Positions 8,522-17,491 of a stretch of DNA of 64,000 nucleotides are shown in pieces. This stretch comes from Stenotrophomonas sp. 364 (GTDB taxonomy: Bacteria > Pseudomonadota > Gammaproteobacteria > Xanthomonadales > Xanthomonadaceae). Each line of letters begins with the position of its first letter. Position 1 is the stretch's first letter. The notes beneath the pieces were generated by a model that saw nothing but the letters and a program-made list of their open reading frames with translations, had not been told where the DNA came from and ran no database searches. The position numbers were made by a program, and so were the translations under genes. Location of the stretch: NCBI RefSeq assembly GCF_009832905.1, contig NZ_CP047135.1, forward strand, positions 3,574,001 to 3,638,000. Reading direction: 5' to 3'.

Positions 8522-8591
8522 GTAGTGGCGGCCGCTGGCCGGCTCCTCTTTCGGCCGGATCTATCGGGAGCCGGCCAGCGGCCGGCACTAC
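8522..8591. repeat. Inverted pair of SMAG hairpins
   Basis: A forward SMAG (8522-8546, GTAG then ggcggccgctggccggc) faces a reverse one (8567-8591, ending CTAC). Each folds alone and the two also pair with each other. It lies between the converging MBL-fold and engB genes. Confidence 0.85.
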
Positions 8592-8693
8592 CGGAATCCG
8601 CGCACCGTTACCGGGCCAGCCAGGGGCCGGAATTACCGGAATGCGTGCGCCGTTGGCCGGTAACCCGGCCCACGGTCACGGGGCCGCACGGTA

Positions 8694-9317
8694 TTACGCG
8701 GTTTCGGGGGCCGGCTTGTTCAGGCCCAGCCAGCCGCCGATGATGCCGCGGGCTTCGTCCACGCCCTGGCGGGCCGGACCGGAGAAGGTCTGCACGCTGA
8801 CGGTGTCGCCGAACGAGGACTGCAGTTCCTTGCGCACCTTCTGCAGGGCAATGCCCTGCTGGCCACGGCCCAGCTTGTCGGCCTTGGTCAGCAGCGCGTG
8901 CGCGGGCAGGCCGCGCTGCACCGCATAGGCCAGCATCTGGCGGTCGTAGTCCTTCAGCGGGTGACGGATGTCCATCACCACCACCAGGCCACGCAGCGCC
9001 TCGCGGGTACGGAAGTACTGGTCGATGAAGGCCTGCCAGTGGGCCTGCAGGTCCAGCGGCACCTTGGCGTAGCCGTACCCGGGCAGATCGACCAGCTTGG
9101 CCTCCGGGGTGACTTCGAAGAACACCAGCTGCTGGGTGCGGCCGGGAGTCTTGGAGACCCGGGCCAGGCTGTTCTGGCGGGTCAGGGCGTTGAGGGCGCT
9201 GGATTTGCCGGCGTTGGAGCGCCCGGCAAAGGCAACTTCGGCCCCGACATCCTCCGGCAATTGCCGGGTGTTGTGGGCCGAAAGCAGATAGTGGGCACGT
9301 TCGAGGAGCAATGACAT
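8694..9317 (-). CDS. engB: Ribosome biogenesis GTP-binding protein YihA/YsxC
   Basis: An essential TRAFAC-class GTPase needed for assembly of the large ribosomal subunit and cell division. At 207 residues it is of standard length. The G1 P-loop is GRSNAGKS (residues 32-39). G2 is PGRTQ, G3 is DLPGYGYA and G4 is TKADKL. A longer open frame continues upstream through the cytochrome and dsbA genes, but homology begins at MSLLLERA. An alternative ATG lies two codons earlier at 9323. It is divergent from cytochrome c4. Confidence 0.96.
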   Translation of the reverse strand: MSLLLERAHYLLSAHNTRQLPEDVGAEVAFAGRSNAGKSSALNALTRQNSLARVSKTPGRTQQLVFFEVTPEAKLVDLPGYGYAKVPLDLQAHWQAFIDQYFRTREALRGLVVVMDIRHPLKDYDRQMLAYAVQRGLPAHALLTKADKLGRGQQGIALQKVRKELQSSFGDTVSVQTFSGPARQGVDEARGIIGGWLGLNKPAPETA

Positions 9318-9470
9318 GCCCATAGGATCGCATGTCCGGGCCGGATCCGCGCTGCCGCGGCCGGTTTTGCTGCACCCTGCGTTGACCGTGGCGTGAAAGC
9401 GCATGGATAATCGGGCGATCCCCGCGGGTGCACCCTGCACCTGCCAGGCCGGTCCACACGGAGCTTCCGC

Positions 9471-10265
9471 ATGCGCCACGCTCGCGTTCTTGCCGTTTCC
9501 GCTGTTGCTGTATCGCTGCTGGCCGCTGTCGCGGTCGCCCAGACCTCGATCACGCCCCTGCCTGACAACGGGCCGATCAAGACCGCGTCGCTGGAGGTCG
9601 ATTTCAGCAAGACCACCTGGGGGGATGCCAAGGCCGGCCAGGCCAAGGCGGCCGCCTGCGCGGCCTGCCACTCGGCCGATGGCAACTCCACCGTGGAGAT
9701 GTATCCCAGCATCGCCGGGCAGAGCGAACGCTATACCGCCCAGCAGATGGCCTTGATCGCCAACGGGCAGCGCACCTCCGGGGCCTCGGCGGCGATGGTG
9801 CCGTTCGTGCAGGACCTCACCCCGCAGGACATGCGCGACATCGGGGCGTATTTCGCAACGCAGAAGGCCAGCGCCGGGCTTGCCGACGATGGCCTGGTGG
9901 GCGAAGGTCCGTACGCCGGCAAGAAGTTCTACGAGATCGGGCAGCAGCTGTATCGCGGGGGCGATGCCGAACGCGGCATCCCGGCGTGCATGGCCTGCCA
10001 CGGTCCCACCGGCGCCGGCAACCCGGGCCCGGCCTACCCGCATATCGGCGGGCAGCATGCGGCCTACGTGGCGCGGCGGCTGCAGGAGTATCAGGCCGGC
10101 ACCACCCAGGAAACCGACAAGGCACACTTCCAGATCATGGCCACCATTGCAAAGCAGCTGACCGAGCAGGAGATCCAAGCCCTGGGCAGCTACCTGCAGG
10201 GCCTGCACAACCGCGCCGACGATGTCGCCTCGGCCACCCCCGCACAACCGGCGAAGGCCCCGTAA
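9471..10265 (+). CDS. Dihaem cytochrome c4
   Basis: A periplasmic dihaem c-type cytochrome (264 aa) that passes electrons toward terminal oxidases. After a signal peptide (about 1-23) there are two homologous haem domains. Haem sites are Cys63-Cys66-His67 (CAACH) and Cys173-Cys176-His177 (CMACH). Distal Met ligands are plausible in GASAAMVPF and in HFQIMATI. Each domain repeats the YPSIAGQ/YPHIGGQ motif typical of cytochrome c4. The next genes are two dsbA paralogues, relevant because cytochrome c maturation and disulfide exchange are linked. A terminator follows. Confidence 0.94.
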   Translation: MRHARVLAVSAVAVSLLAAVAVAQTSITPLPDNGPIKTASLEVDFSKTTWGDAKAGQAKAAACAACHSADGNSTVEMYPSIAGQSERYTAQQMALIANGQRTSGASAAMVPFVQDLTPQDMRDIGAYFATQKASAGLADDGLVGEGPYAGKKFYEIGQQLYRGGDAERGIPACMACHGPTGAGNPGPAYPHIGGQHAAYVARRLQEYQAGTTQETDKAHFQIMATIAKQLTEQEIQALGSYLQGLHNRADDVASATPAQPAKAP

Positions 10266-10322
10266 AGACCGCTCGGCGGCGCAATGGCCGCCCCGCCCCC
10301 GTGGCGGGTTATGTTCACCGCC

Positions 10323-10351
10323 ACGCCGGCACTGGGCCGGCGTTGTTTTTT
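10323..10351 (+). terminator. Rho-independent terminator after cytochrome c4
   Basis: Stem ACGCCGGC/GCCGGCGT with a short loop, followed by TGTTTTTT. It lies 20 bp before the dsbA start, so dsbA needs its own promoter or readthrough. Confidence 0.85.
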
Positions 10352-10370
10352 CCGATGGAGATGGATGTAG

Positions 10371-11015
10371 ATGATGTTGATGCCCCGCCTGATGCTGTTG
10401 CTGCTGGCCCTGAGCCCCCTGTCCACGCTGGCGGCCGCGCCGGTCGCCCTGGTCGAAGGCACCGACTACGAACTGATCGAACAGCCCGGCCCGTATGCGC
10501 CGCTGGCCGGCAAGGTCGAAGTGGTGGAAATGTTCGGCTACACCTGCCCGCATTGCGCGCGCTTCGAGCCGCAGCTGGAAGCCTGGGCCGCCAAGCTGCC
10601 CAAGGATGTGCGCTTCACCCCCGTGCCGGCCGCGTTCGGCGGTGTCTGGGATTCGTTCGCACGCGCCTACTTCAGCGCCGACCAGCTGGGCGTGTCCAAG
10701 CGCAGCCATCGCGCCATGTTCGAGGCGCTGCATGAAAAGAACAGCCTGCCCATGCAGAACGTCTCGCCGGATGAGCTGGCCGTGTTCTACAAGGACTACG
10801 GCGTGGCACCGGAGCGCTTCCTGGCCACCATCAAGGGCGATGCGGTCGAGCAGAAGCTGAAGGCCGCCCGCGCCTTCGCCCAGCGGACCAAGGTTCCCGG
10901 CACCCCGGCCCTGGTGATCAATGGCCGTTACCTGGTCAAGGGTGACTCGTTCGAGGCGCTGCTGCGCAATGCCGACGCCCTCATCGTCAAGGCCCGCAGC
11001 GAACGCACGCGCTGA
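10371..11015 (+). CDS. dsbA: Thiol:disulfide interchange protein DsbA
   Basis: A periplasmic thiol oxidase that introduces disulfide bonds into exported proteins. It has a signal peptide (about 1-23) and a thioredoxin fold with the classical CPHC active site (Cys59, Cys62) within GYTCPHC. The cis-Pro loop KVPGTPALVINGRY is present. At 214 residues it has the usual length. It is followed 124 bp downstream by a second, lipoprotein-type paralogue. The pair beside cytochrome c4 and engB is a recurring xanthomonad arrangement. Confidence 0.95.
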   Translation: MMLMPRLMLLLLALSPLSTLAAAPVALVEGTDYELIEQPGPYAPLAGKVEVVEMFGYTCPHCARFEPQLEAWAAKLPKDVRFTPVPAAFGGVWDSFARAYFSADQLGVSKRSHRAMFEALHEKNSLPMQNVSPDELAVFYKDYGVAPERFLATIKGDAVEQKLKAARAFAQRTKVPGTPALVINGRYLVKGDSFEALLRNADALIVKARSERTR

Positions 11016-11086
11016 GTGCAGGCTCGCTGAACCGTCACACACCGTCCACGCCGGACGCGCGTTGGCGCATGCCATCATTCCCCTCT

Positions 11087-11109
11087 GGCCGGCACCCCGG
11101 GTGCCGGCC
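11087..11109 (+). other. Hairpin between the two dsbA genes
   Basis: GGCCGGCACC and its complement GGTGCCGGCC form a compact hairpin without a following T run. It may stabilise or separate the two dsbA messages rather than terminate. Confidence 0.4.
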
Positions 11110-11139
11110 CCACCATGTTCATCCGCTGGAGATGCCTAG

Positions 11140-11967
11140 ATGAAGACCCGTTTCGCGATTTCGCTGCTGGCCCTGCTGCCGATCCTGGCGGCCTGCAAGG
11201 CCCAGGACGGCACCGCCAACACCACCGCCCCGACCGAACCGGCCACCCCGAGCAGCACCCCGGCCGCCGAGCCGGCCGCGCCGTCCACCGAGGCGCCCGC
11301 TGCCAGCGGTGACACCGCCGCCGCCGAAACCGCCGCTGCTGCCGCGACCACCCCGGCCCCGGCTGCGGCGTCCTCGCGCCCGACCGGCCCGGAGCCGGTG
11401 GCAGGCACCGATTACCTGCTGATCGAAAACGGCCAGCCGTTCCAGCCGGCCGCCGGCAAGATCGAAGTGGCCGAGATCTTCGGTTACGTGTGCCCGGCCT
11501 GCGCCGCGTTCCAGCCGCTGATCGGGCCGTGGAAGGCCGGTCTGCCGAGCGACGTCAACTTCGTCTACGTGCCGGCCATGTTCGGCGGTACCTGGGACAA
11601 CTACGCGCGTGCCTTCTATGCGGCACAGAGCATGGGTCTGCAGGAAAAGACCCATGAAGCGCTGTATTCGGCCATCCATGCCGAGCAGACCCTGAAGGGC
11701 GAGCGCGGTCGTGATTCGGTCGAAGACATCGCCGCCTTCTACGGCAAGCACGGTGCCGACGCCAAGCAGTTCGCCAGCACCATGAGCAGCTTCGCGGTGA
11801 ATGCCAAGACCAATGCCGCCAAGCAGTTCGCCCAGCGCAGCCAGATCACCGGCACGCCGTCGGTGATCGTCAACGGCAAGTACTTGGTCAAGGGCAAGAG
11901 CTTCCCCGACATGCTGCGCATCGCCGATCACCTGATCGCCCGCGAACGCGCCGCCAAGGGCAACTGA
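11140..11967 (+). CDS. dsbA: DsbA-like lipoprotein with Ala/Pro/Thr-rich linker
   Basis: A second DsbA paralogue (275 aa). It has a lipoprotein signal with lipobox ILAAC, so Cys19 would be lipidated. A low-complexity Ala/Pro/Thr/Glu tether of about 60 residues then carries a DsbA thioredoxin domain. The active site is CPAC (Cys118, Cys121) instead of CPHC, which should change the redox potential. The cis-Pro loop ITGTPSVIVNGKY is intact. Membrane anchoring by a long tether would keep this oxidase close to the inner or outer membrane. It is tandem with the soluble dsbA. Confidence 0.92.
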   Translation: MKTRFAISLLALLPILAACKAQDGTANTTAPTEPATPSSTPAAEPAAPSTEAPAASGDTAAAETAAAAATTPAPAAASSRPTGPEPVAGTDYLLIENGQPFQPAAGKIEVAEIFGYVCPACAAFQPLIGPWKAGLPSDVNFVYVPAMFGGTWDNYARAFYAAQSMGLQEKTHEALYSAIHAEQTLKGERGRDSVEDIAAFYGKHGADAKQFASTMSSFAVNAKTNAAKQFAQRSQITGTPSVIVNGKYLVKGKSFPDMLRIADHLIARERAAKGN

Positions 11968-11990
11968 TCCTTACCGAGCCTGCCACCGTC

Positions 11991-12758
11991 GTGAATTCCC
12001 CCACCACGCGGACCCTGCGCCTGCTGACGGCAAACATCCAGGCCGGCAGCAGCACCCGCCGCTACAGCGACTATGTGACCCGCAGCTGGTCGCATGCGCT
12101 GCCGGCGGGGCGCAAGCGCACCAGCCTGGACGCCATTGCCCAGCTGGCGCGCGGTCATGACATCGTCGGCCTGCAGGAGGCCGATCCGGGCAGCCTGCGC
12201 TCGGGCTTCACCAACCAGACCCACTACCTGGCCGAGCGCGCCGGCTTCAATTACTGGAGCCACCAGCCCAACCGCCGCATGGGCGGGGTGGCCTCCAGCG
12301 CGAACGGCCTGCTGAGCAGGCTGGAGCCGGTGGAAGTACAGGACCACGCCCTGCCCGGCCGCATCGGCGGGCGCGGCGTGCTGCTGGCCAAGTTCGGCGA
12401 AGGCAGTGAAGGCCTGGCCGTTGCCGTGGCGCACCTGTCGCTGGGGACCAACTCGCGGATGTCGCAGTTGGCCTTCATTGCCGACCTGCTTACCGACCAT
12501 CCCAACGCGGTGCTGATGGGCGATTTCAACTGCCTGGCCGACCGCCCGGAAATGCAGGCGCTGTACCAGAAGACCACCCTGCAACCGCCGGGCTGCGCGG
12601 TGCCGACGTTCCCGAGCTGGCGCCCGGACCGGGCCATCGACCACATCCTGCTCAGCACCGGCCTGCAGCAACGCAGCGCCGAGGCGGTCCCGGCCGCGTT
12701 TTCGGACCACCTGGCGCTGGCCATGGAAATCGACGTCCCCAGCCACGCGCTGCGCTGA
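11991..12758 (+). CDS. Endonuclease/exonuclease/phosphatase (EEP) family protein
   Basis: A 255-residue cytoplasmic EEP-fold hydrolase. Metal-dependent phosphoesterase motifs occur in order: LLTANIQAGSS (Asn), VGLQEAD (Glu ligand), VAVAHLSLG (His), MGDFNC (Asp/Asn pair) and FSDHLAL (terminal Asp-His). There is no signal peptide, and the substrate (nucleic acid or phospholipid headgroup) is unknown. It begins with GTG, 23 bp after the lipo-dsbA stop, so it is probably in the same operon. The large SMAG array begins eight bases after its stop. Confidence 0.88.
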   Translation: MNSPTTRTLRLLTANIQAGSSTRRYSDYVTRSWSHALPAGRKRTSLDAIAQLARGHDIVGLQEADPGSLRSGFTNQTHYLAERAGFNYWSHQPNRRMGGVASSANGLLSRLEPVEVQDHALPGRIGGRGVLLAKFGEGSEGLAVAVAHLSLGTNSRMSQLAFIADLLTDHPNAVLMGDFNCLADRPEMQALYQKTTLQPPGCAVPTFPSWRPDRAIDHILLSTGLQQRSAEAVPAAFSDHLALAMEIDVPSHALR

Positions 12759-12766
12759 CACGTCCC

Positions 12767-13887
12767 GTAGAGCGGGGCTCTGCCCCGCTGCACTTCGCAT
12801 GCACCCCGACAGCCGGGCAGAGCCCGGCTCTACGCCCAGGTGCAGTGCCGCGCCCTCGCACGTAGAGCGGGGCTCTGCCCCGCTGCACTTCGCATGCACC
12901 CCGACAGCCGGGCAGAGCCCGGCTCTACGCCCAGGTGCAGTGCCGCGCCTTCGCACGTAGAGCGGGGCTCTGCCCCGCTGCACTTCGCATGCACCCCGAC
13001 AGCCGGGCAGAGCCCGGCTCTACGGCCCAGGTGCAGTGCCGCGCCTTCGCACGTAGAGCGGGGCTCTGCCCCGCTGCACTTCGCATGCACCCCGACAGCC
13101 GGGCAGAGCCCGGCTCTACGCCCAGGTGCAGTGCCGCGCCTTCGCACGTAGAGCGGGGCTCTGCCCCGCTGCACTTCGCATGCACCCCGACAGCCGGGCA
13201 GAGCCCGGCTCTACGGCCCAGGTGCAGTGCCGCGCCTTCGCACGTAGAGCGGGGCTCTGCCCCGCTGCATTTCGCATGCACCCCGACAGCCGGGCAGAGC
13301 CCGGCTCTACGCACAGGTGCAGTGCCGCGCCCTCGCACGTAGAGCGGGGCTCTGCCCCGCTGCACTTCGCATGCACCCCGGCAGCCGGGCAGAGCCCGGC
13401 TCTACGCCCAGGTGCAGTGCCGCGCCTTCGCACGTAGAGCGGGGCTCTGCCCCGCTGCATTTCGCATGCACCCCGACAGCCGGGCAGAGCCCGGCTTTAC
13501 GCCCAGGTGCAGAGCCGCGCCTTCGCACGTAGAGCGGGGCTCTGCCCCGCTGCACTTCGCATGCACCCCGACAGCCGGGCAGAGCCCGGCTCCACGCCCA
13601 GGTGCAGTGCCGCGCCTTCGCACGTAGAGCGGGGCTCTGCCCCGCTGCACTTCGCATGCACCCCGACAGCCGGGCAGAGCCCGGCTCTACGCCCAGGTGC
13701 AGTGCCGCGCCCTCGCACGTAGAGCGGGGCTCTGCCCCGCTGCATTTCGCATGTACCCCGACAGCCGGGCAGAGCCCGGCTCTACGTCGCTGCATCAGCC
13801 GGGCAGAGCCCGGCTCTACGTCTCTGCATCAGCCGGGCAGAGCCCGGCTCTACGTCGCTGCATCAGCCGGCCAGAGCCCGGCTCTAC
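12767..13887. repeat. Tandem array of eleven SMAG inverted pairs plus three single SMAGs
   Basis: Eleven near-identical 95-96 bp units start at 12767, 12862, 12957, 13053, 13148, 13244, 13339, 13434, 13529, 13624 and 13719. Each unit holds a forward hairpin (GTAG-agcggggc-tct-gccccgct), a spacer around cttcgcatgcacccc, a reverse hairpin (agccgggc-aga-gcccggct-CTAC) and a spacer gcccaggtgcagtgccgcgcc. After the last unit come three more reverse hairpins about 32-34 bp apart, ending at 13887. That makes 25 SMAG hairpins filling the EEP/betT gap. Open frames across it are products of the repeat, not genes. Confidence 0.95.
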
Positions 13888-13979
13888 GGTTCCGACGGTC
13901 GCGTAAACAGCCCCTCCACAGCCGCTATGCGCTAATGCTCCGGGTCTGCCGAGTTCGGCATTGAGAGCCTTCCCTCCCC

Positions 13980-15959
13980 ATGAGCGCTGTGGAGTCGCCT
14001 CCCTACGAGGTACGCACGCTTCGACCGGTCTTCCTGCTTGCCGCCACGATCGTGGCGGCATTTGCCATTCTGGTCGCCGCGTTTCCCATCCAGTCCGGCA
14101 GCCTGCTGCTGGATGCACAGACCTGGGCGTCGCGCAACGTCGGCTGGTACTACCTGCTGGCGATGACCGTGTACCTGGTCTTCGTGGTCGGCGTGGCCTT
14201 GTCCGGCTACGGCAACGTCAAGCTGGGCGCGGATCATGACGAACCGGAGTTCAGCTATCTGTCCTGGGCCGGCATGCTGTTCGCCGCCGGTATCAGCATC
14301 ACGCTGTTCTTCTTCTGCGTATCCGAACCGCTTACCCATTACCTGCTGCCCCCGCAGGGCGGCGTGGGCGAAGGCGAGGCCAGCGCGCGCCAGGCGATGC
14401 AGCTGCTGTTCCTGCATTGGGGCCTGCACGGCTGGGGCGTATTCGCGCTGGCCGCCATGGCGCTGGCCTACTTCGCCTACCGCCACAACCTGCCGCTGGC
14501 GCTGCGCTCGGCGCTGTATCCGCTGATCGGCAAGCGCATCAACGGGCCCATCGGCTACACCGTGGATGCGCTGGGCATCGTGGCCACCGTGTTCGGGCTG
14601 GGCGCGGACATGGGCTTTGGCGTGCTGCACCTCAACGCCGGGCTCAACACCCTGTTCCCGGTGCCGCATGCGGCCTGGGTGCAGGTGGGGCTGATCGTGC
14701 TGATGATGGGCGCGGCGATTACCGTGGCGGTGTCCGGCGTGGAAAAAGGCGTGCGCTGGATGTCCAACATCAACATGCTGCTGGCGATCGGCCTACTGCT
14801 CTTCATGCTGTTCGCCGGCCCCACCCAGTACCTGCTCAACGCGCTCATGCAGAACATGGGCGACTACCTGGGCAACGTGGTCGGCAAGAGTTTCGATGTG
14901 TATGCCTACGGCGGACGTCCGGACTGGCTGGGCAACTGGACGGTGTTCTACTGGGCCTGGTGGATCGGCTGGGCGCCGTTCGTGGGGCTGTTCATCGCGC
15001 GCATCTCGCGCGGCCGCACCATCCGCGAGTTCGTGCTCGGCGTGCTGCTGATCCCGCTGGGCTTCACCCTGGCGTGGCTGTCGATCTTCGGCAACAGCGC
15101 ACTGGACCAGATCCTGCACCATGGCCACGCGCACCTGGCGCAGATGGCGGTGGATAACCCGCCCACCGTGCTCTACGCGCTGCTGGAAAGCTACCCGTGG
15201 AGCCGTGCGGTCATCGCGGTCACGGTGATCGTCAGCTTCGTGTTCTTCGTCACCTCGGCCGACTCGGGCACGGTGGTGCTGTCCACGTTGTCCTCGCATG
15301 GCGGCGCCCCGGAAGACGACGGCCCGCGCTGGCTGCGCGTGTTCTGGGGCGTGATGACCGCGCTGGTCACCGCCGGGTTGCTGCTGGCCGGCAGCATGGA
15401 CGCGCTCAAGTCGGCGGTGGTTCTGGCCTCGTTGCCGTTCTCGGTGGTGCTGCTGCTGATGATCTGGGGGCTGACCCGCGCCTTGGGCGAGGAGTCGCAA
15501 CGGAAGAAGGCCTCGCAGTATTCACCGATCCCGCTGATCGGGCAGTCGCGGCACCAGCGTGGCTGGCGCCAGCGCATCACCCAGGCCGTGCATTTCCCGG
15601 TGCGCGACGAGGTGTACCGGTTCATGGACACCGACGTGAAACCGGCCATCGAAGCGGTGGCCGCGCAGCTGGGCGAACAGGGCCTGGACGTACAGACGAA
15701 GTTCGAGCCCGGCCAGATGGAACTGACCGTGGACCATGGCGAGCAGCAGGTGTTCACCTACCAGGTGATCATGCGCGGCTACCTCACCCCGTCGTTTGCT
15801 GCACAGCGCTTCCGCAACCTGCGCTACTACCGCGCTGAAGTGCATCTCTATGAAGGTGGACAGGACTACGAGCTGTTCGGCTACAGCCGGCAGCAGATCA
15901 TCAACGACATCATCGACCAGTACGAGCGCCACCTGCAGTTCCTGCATCTGACCCGTTGA
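13980..15959 (+). CDS. betT: BCCT family choline transporter
   Basis: A 659-residue sodium- or proton-coupled transporter of the betaine/choline/carnitine family in the inner membrane, with 12 predicted helices. The signature region [20 protein letters not shown] is intact, as are [12 protein letters not shown] and [17 protein letters not shown]. After the last helix a soluble C-terminal domain of about 140 residues follows, as in osmoregulated high-affinity BetT. It is 34 bp upstream of betB and betA, so choline is the likely substrate for conversion to glycine betaine. The start is ATG; the upstream Shine-Dalgarno is weak. Confidence 0.94.
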   Translation: MSAVESPPYEVRTLRPVFLLAATIVAAFAILVAAFPIQSGSLLLDAQTWASRNVGWYYLLAMTVYLVFVVGVALSGYGNVKLGADHDEPEFSYLSWAGMLFAAGISITLFFFCVSEPLTHYLLPPQGGVGEGEASARQAMQLLFLHWGLHGWGVFALAAMALAYFAYRHNLPLALRSALYPLIGKRINGPIGYTVDALGIVATVFGLGADMGFGVLHLNAGLNTLFPVPHAAWVQVGLIVLMMGAAITVAVSGVEKGVRWMSNINMLLAIGLLLFMLFAGPTQYLLNALMQNMGDYLGNVVGKSFDVYAYGGRPDWLGNWTVFYWAWWIGWAPFVGLFIARISRGRTIREFVLGVLLIPLGFTLAWLSIFGNSALDQILHHGHAHLAQMAVDNPPTVLYALLESYPWSRAVIAVTVIVSFVFFVTSADSGTVVLSTLSSHGGAPEDDGPRWLRVFWGVMTALVTAGLLLAGSMDALKSAVVLASLPFSVVLLLMIWGLTRALGEESQRKKASQYSPIPLIGQSRHQRGWRQRITQAVHFPVRDEVYRFMDTDVKPAIEAVAAQLGEQGLDVQTKFEPGQMELTVDHGEQQVFTYQVIMRGYLTPSFAAQRFRNLRYYRAEVHLYEGGQDYELFGYSRQQIINDIIDQYERHLQFLHLTR

Positions 15960-15993
15960 ACCGCTGGTCTCCCGCTGCAAAGGAGTCATCGAC

Positions 15994-17466
15994 ATGCCTA
16001 CATTCCCCGACCAACAGCTCTACATCGGTGGCCGCTACGTTCCCTCGCAGGGCGGACGCACCTTCGAGGTCGTCAACCCGGCCACCGGCGCGGTGCTGGC
16101 CAAGGTGCACAACGCCAACAGCGACGACCTCGATGCGGCCGTTGAAAGCGCGCAGGCCGGCCAGAAGGTGTGGGCCGCGCTGACCACGGTGGAGCGCTCG
16201 CGCATCCTGCTGCGTGCTGTCGCCCTGCTGCGCGAGCGCAACGACGCCCTGGCCGAACTGGAAACGCTCAACACCGGCAAGCCGCTCAGCGAAACCCGCA
16301 GCGTGGACATCGTCACCGGCGCCGACGTGCTGGAGTACTACGCCGGGGTGATGCACGGGCTGGAAGGCAGCCAGGTGCCGCTGCGCGACGGCAGTTTCTT
16401 CTACACCCGGCAGGAGCCGCTGGGCGTGGTCGGCGCGATCGGCGCATGGAACTACCCGATCCAGATCGCCCTGTGGAAGGCCGCCCCGGCGCTGGCCGCC
16501 GGCAACGCAATGATCTTCAAGCCCAGCGAAGTGACCCCGCTGACCGCGCTGAAGCTGGCCGAGATCTTCACCGAAGCCGGCCTGCCCGATGGCGTGTTCA
16601 ACGTGCTGCCCGGCGATGGCGCGGGCGTGGGCACGGCACTGACCGAGCACCCCGGCATCGAGAAGATCTCCTTCACCGGCGGCACCAGCACCGGGCGCAA
16701 GGTGATGGCCAGCGCCTCCAGCTCCACCCTCAAGGAAGTGACCATGGAACTGGGCGGCAAGTCGCCGCTGATCGTCTGCGCCGACGCCGACATCGCGCTG
16801 GCCGCCGACGTCGCGATGATGGCCAACTTCTACAGTTCCGGGCAGGTCTGCACCAACGGTACCCGCGTGTTCGTACCGCAGGCGCTGCTCACCGACTTCG
16901 AGCAGGCGTTGAGCGAACGGATCGCGCGCATCCGCATTGGCGATCCGTTGAACGAGGACACCAACTTCGGCCCGCTGGTCAGCGCCGCGCACATGCAGCG
17001 CGTGCTGGACCACATCGCCAGCGGCAAGGCCGAGGGCGCGCGCCTGGTCTGTGGTGGCGAGCGGCTCACCGACGGTGCATTGGGCAAAGGCTGCTATGTG
17101 GCCCCCACCGTGTTCAGCGACTGCCGCGATGATATGCGCATCGTGCGCGAGGAGATCTTCGGGCCGGTCCTGAGCCTGCTGGCCTACCAGACCGAAGAGG
17201 AGGCCGTACGCCGCGCCAACGCCACCGAGTACGGCCTGGCCGCGGGCGTGGTCAGCAGCGACCTGAGCCGCGCGCACCGCCTGATCCACCAGTTGGAGGC
17301 CGGCATCTGCTGGGTCAACTGCTGGGGCGAATCGCCGGCGCAGATGCCGGTGGGCGGCTACAAGCAGTCCGGCGTGGGCCGCGAGAACGGCCTGGCCACG
17401 CTGCGCGCCTACACCCGCACCAAGTCCATCCAGATCGAACTGGACCGCTACGCGTCGGTGTTCTGA
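15994..17466 (+). CDS. betB: Betaine-aldehyde dehydrogenase
   Basis: Oxidises betaine aldehyde to glycine betaine with NAD(P), the second step of osmoprotectant synthesis. At 490 residues it has the BetB length. The aldehyde dehydrogenase catalytic Cys286 lies in [15 protein letters not shown], the general base Glu in [10 protein letters not shown] and the nucleotide site in [29 protein letters not shown] near the C-terminus is characteristic of BetB. AAGGAG lies 6 bp before the ATG. It sits between betT and betA. Confidence 0.97.
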   Translation: MPTFPDQQLYIGGRYVPSQGGRTFEVVNPATGAVLAKVHNANSDDLDAAVESAQAGQKVWAALTTVERSRILLRAVALLRERNDALAELETLNTGKPLSETRSVDIVTGADVLEYYAGVMHGLEGSQVPLRDGSFFYTRQEPLGVVGAIGAWNYPIQIALWKAAPALAAGNAMIFKPSEVTPLTALKLAEIFTEAGLPDGVFNVLPGDGAGVGTALTEHPGIEKISFTGGTSTGRKVMASASSSTLKEVTMELGGKSPLIVCADADIALAADVAMMANFYSSGQVCTNGTRVFVPQALLTDFEQALSERIARIRIGDPLNEDTNFGPLVSAAHMQRVLDHIASGKAEGARLVCGGERLTDGALGKGCYVAPTVFSDCRDDMRIVREEIFGPVLSLLAYQTEEEAVRRANATEYGLAAGVVSSDLSRAHRLIHQLEAGICWVNCWGESPAQMPVGGYKQSGVGRENGLATLRAYTRTKSIQIELDRYASVF

Positions 17467-17491
17467 ACCGGCCTGACAGGAGACCACCGCG

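Noticed and set aside
9318..11078. N-terminal extension of engB through the cytochrome c4 and dsbA genes
   Set aside because: Homology begins at the ATG at 9317; the rest is antisense to two clear genes.
12767..13887. CRISPR array
   Set aside because: The whole 95-bp unit, including the spacers, is repeated almost unchanged; there are no unique spacers and no cas genes.
12830..13964. Several overlapping open frames of 70-160 codons on both strands through the SMAG array
   Set aside because: They arise because the 95-bp unit carries no stop in most frames; sequences are exact repeats of one another with no start or Shine-Dalgarno, and all are antisense or frame copies of hairpin DNA.
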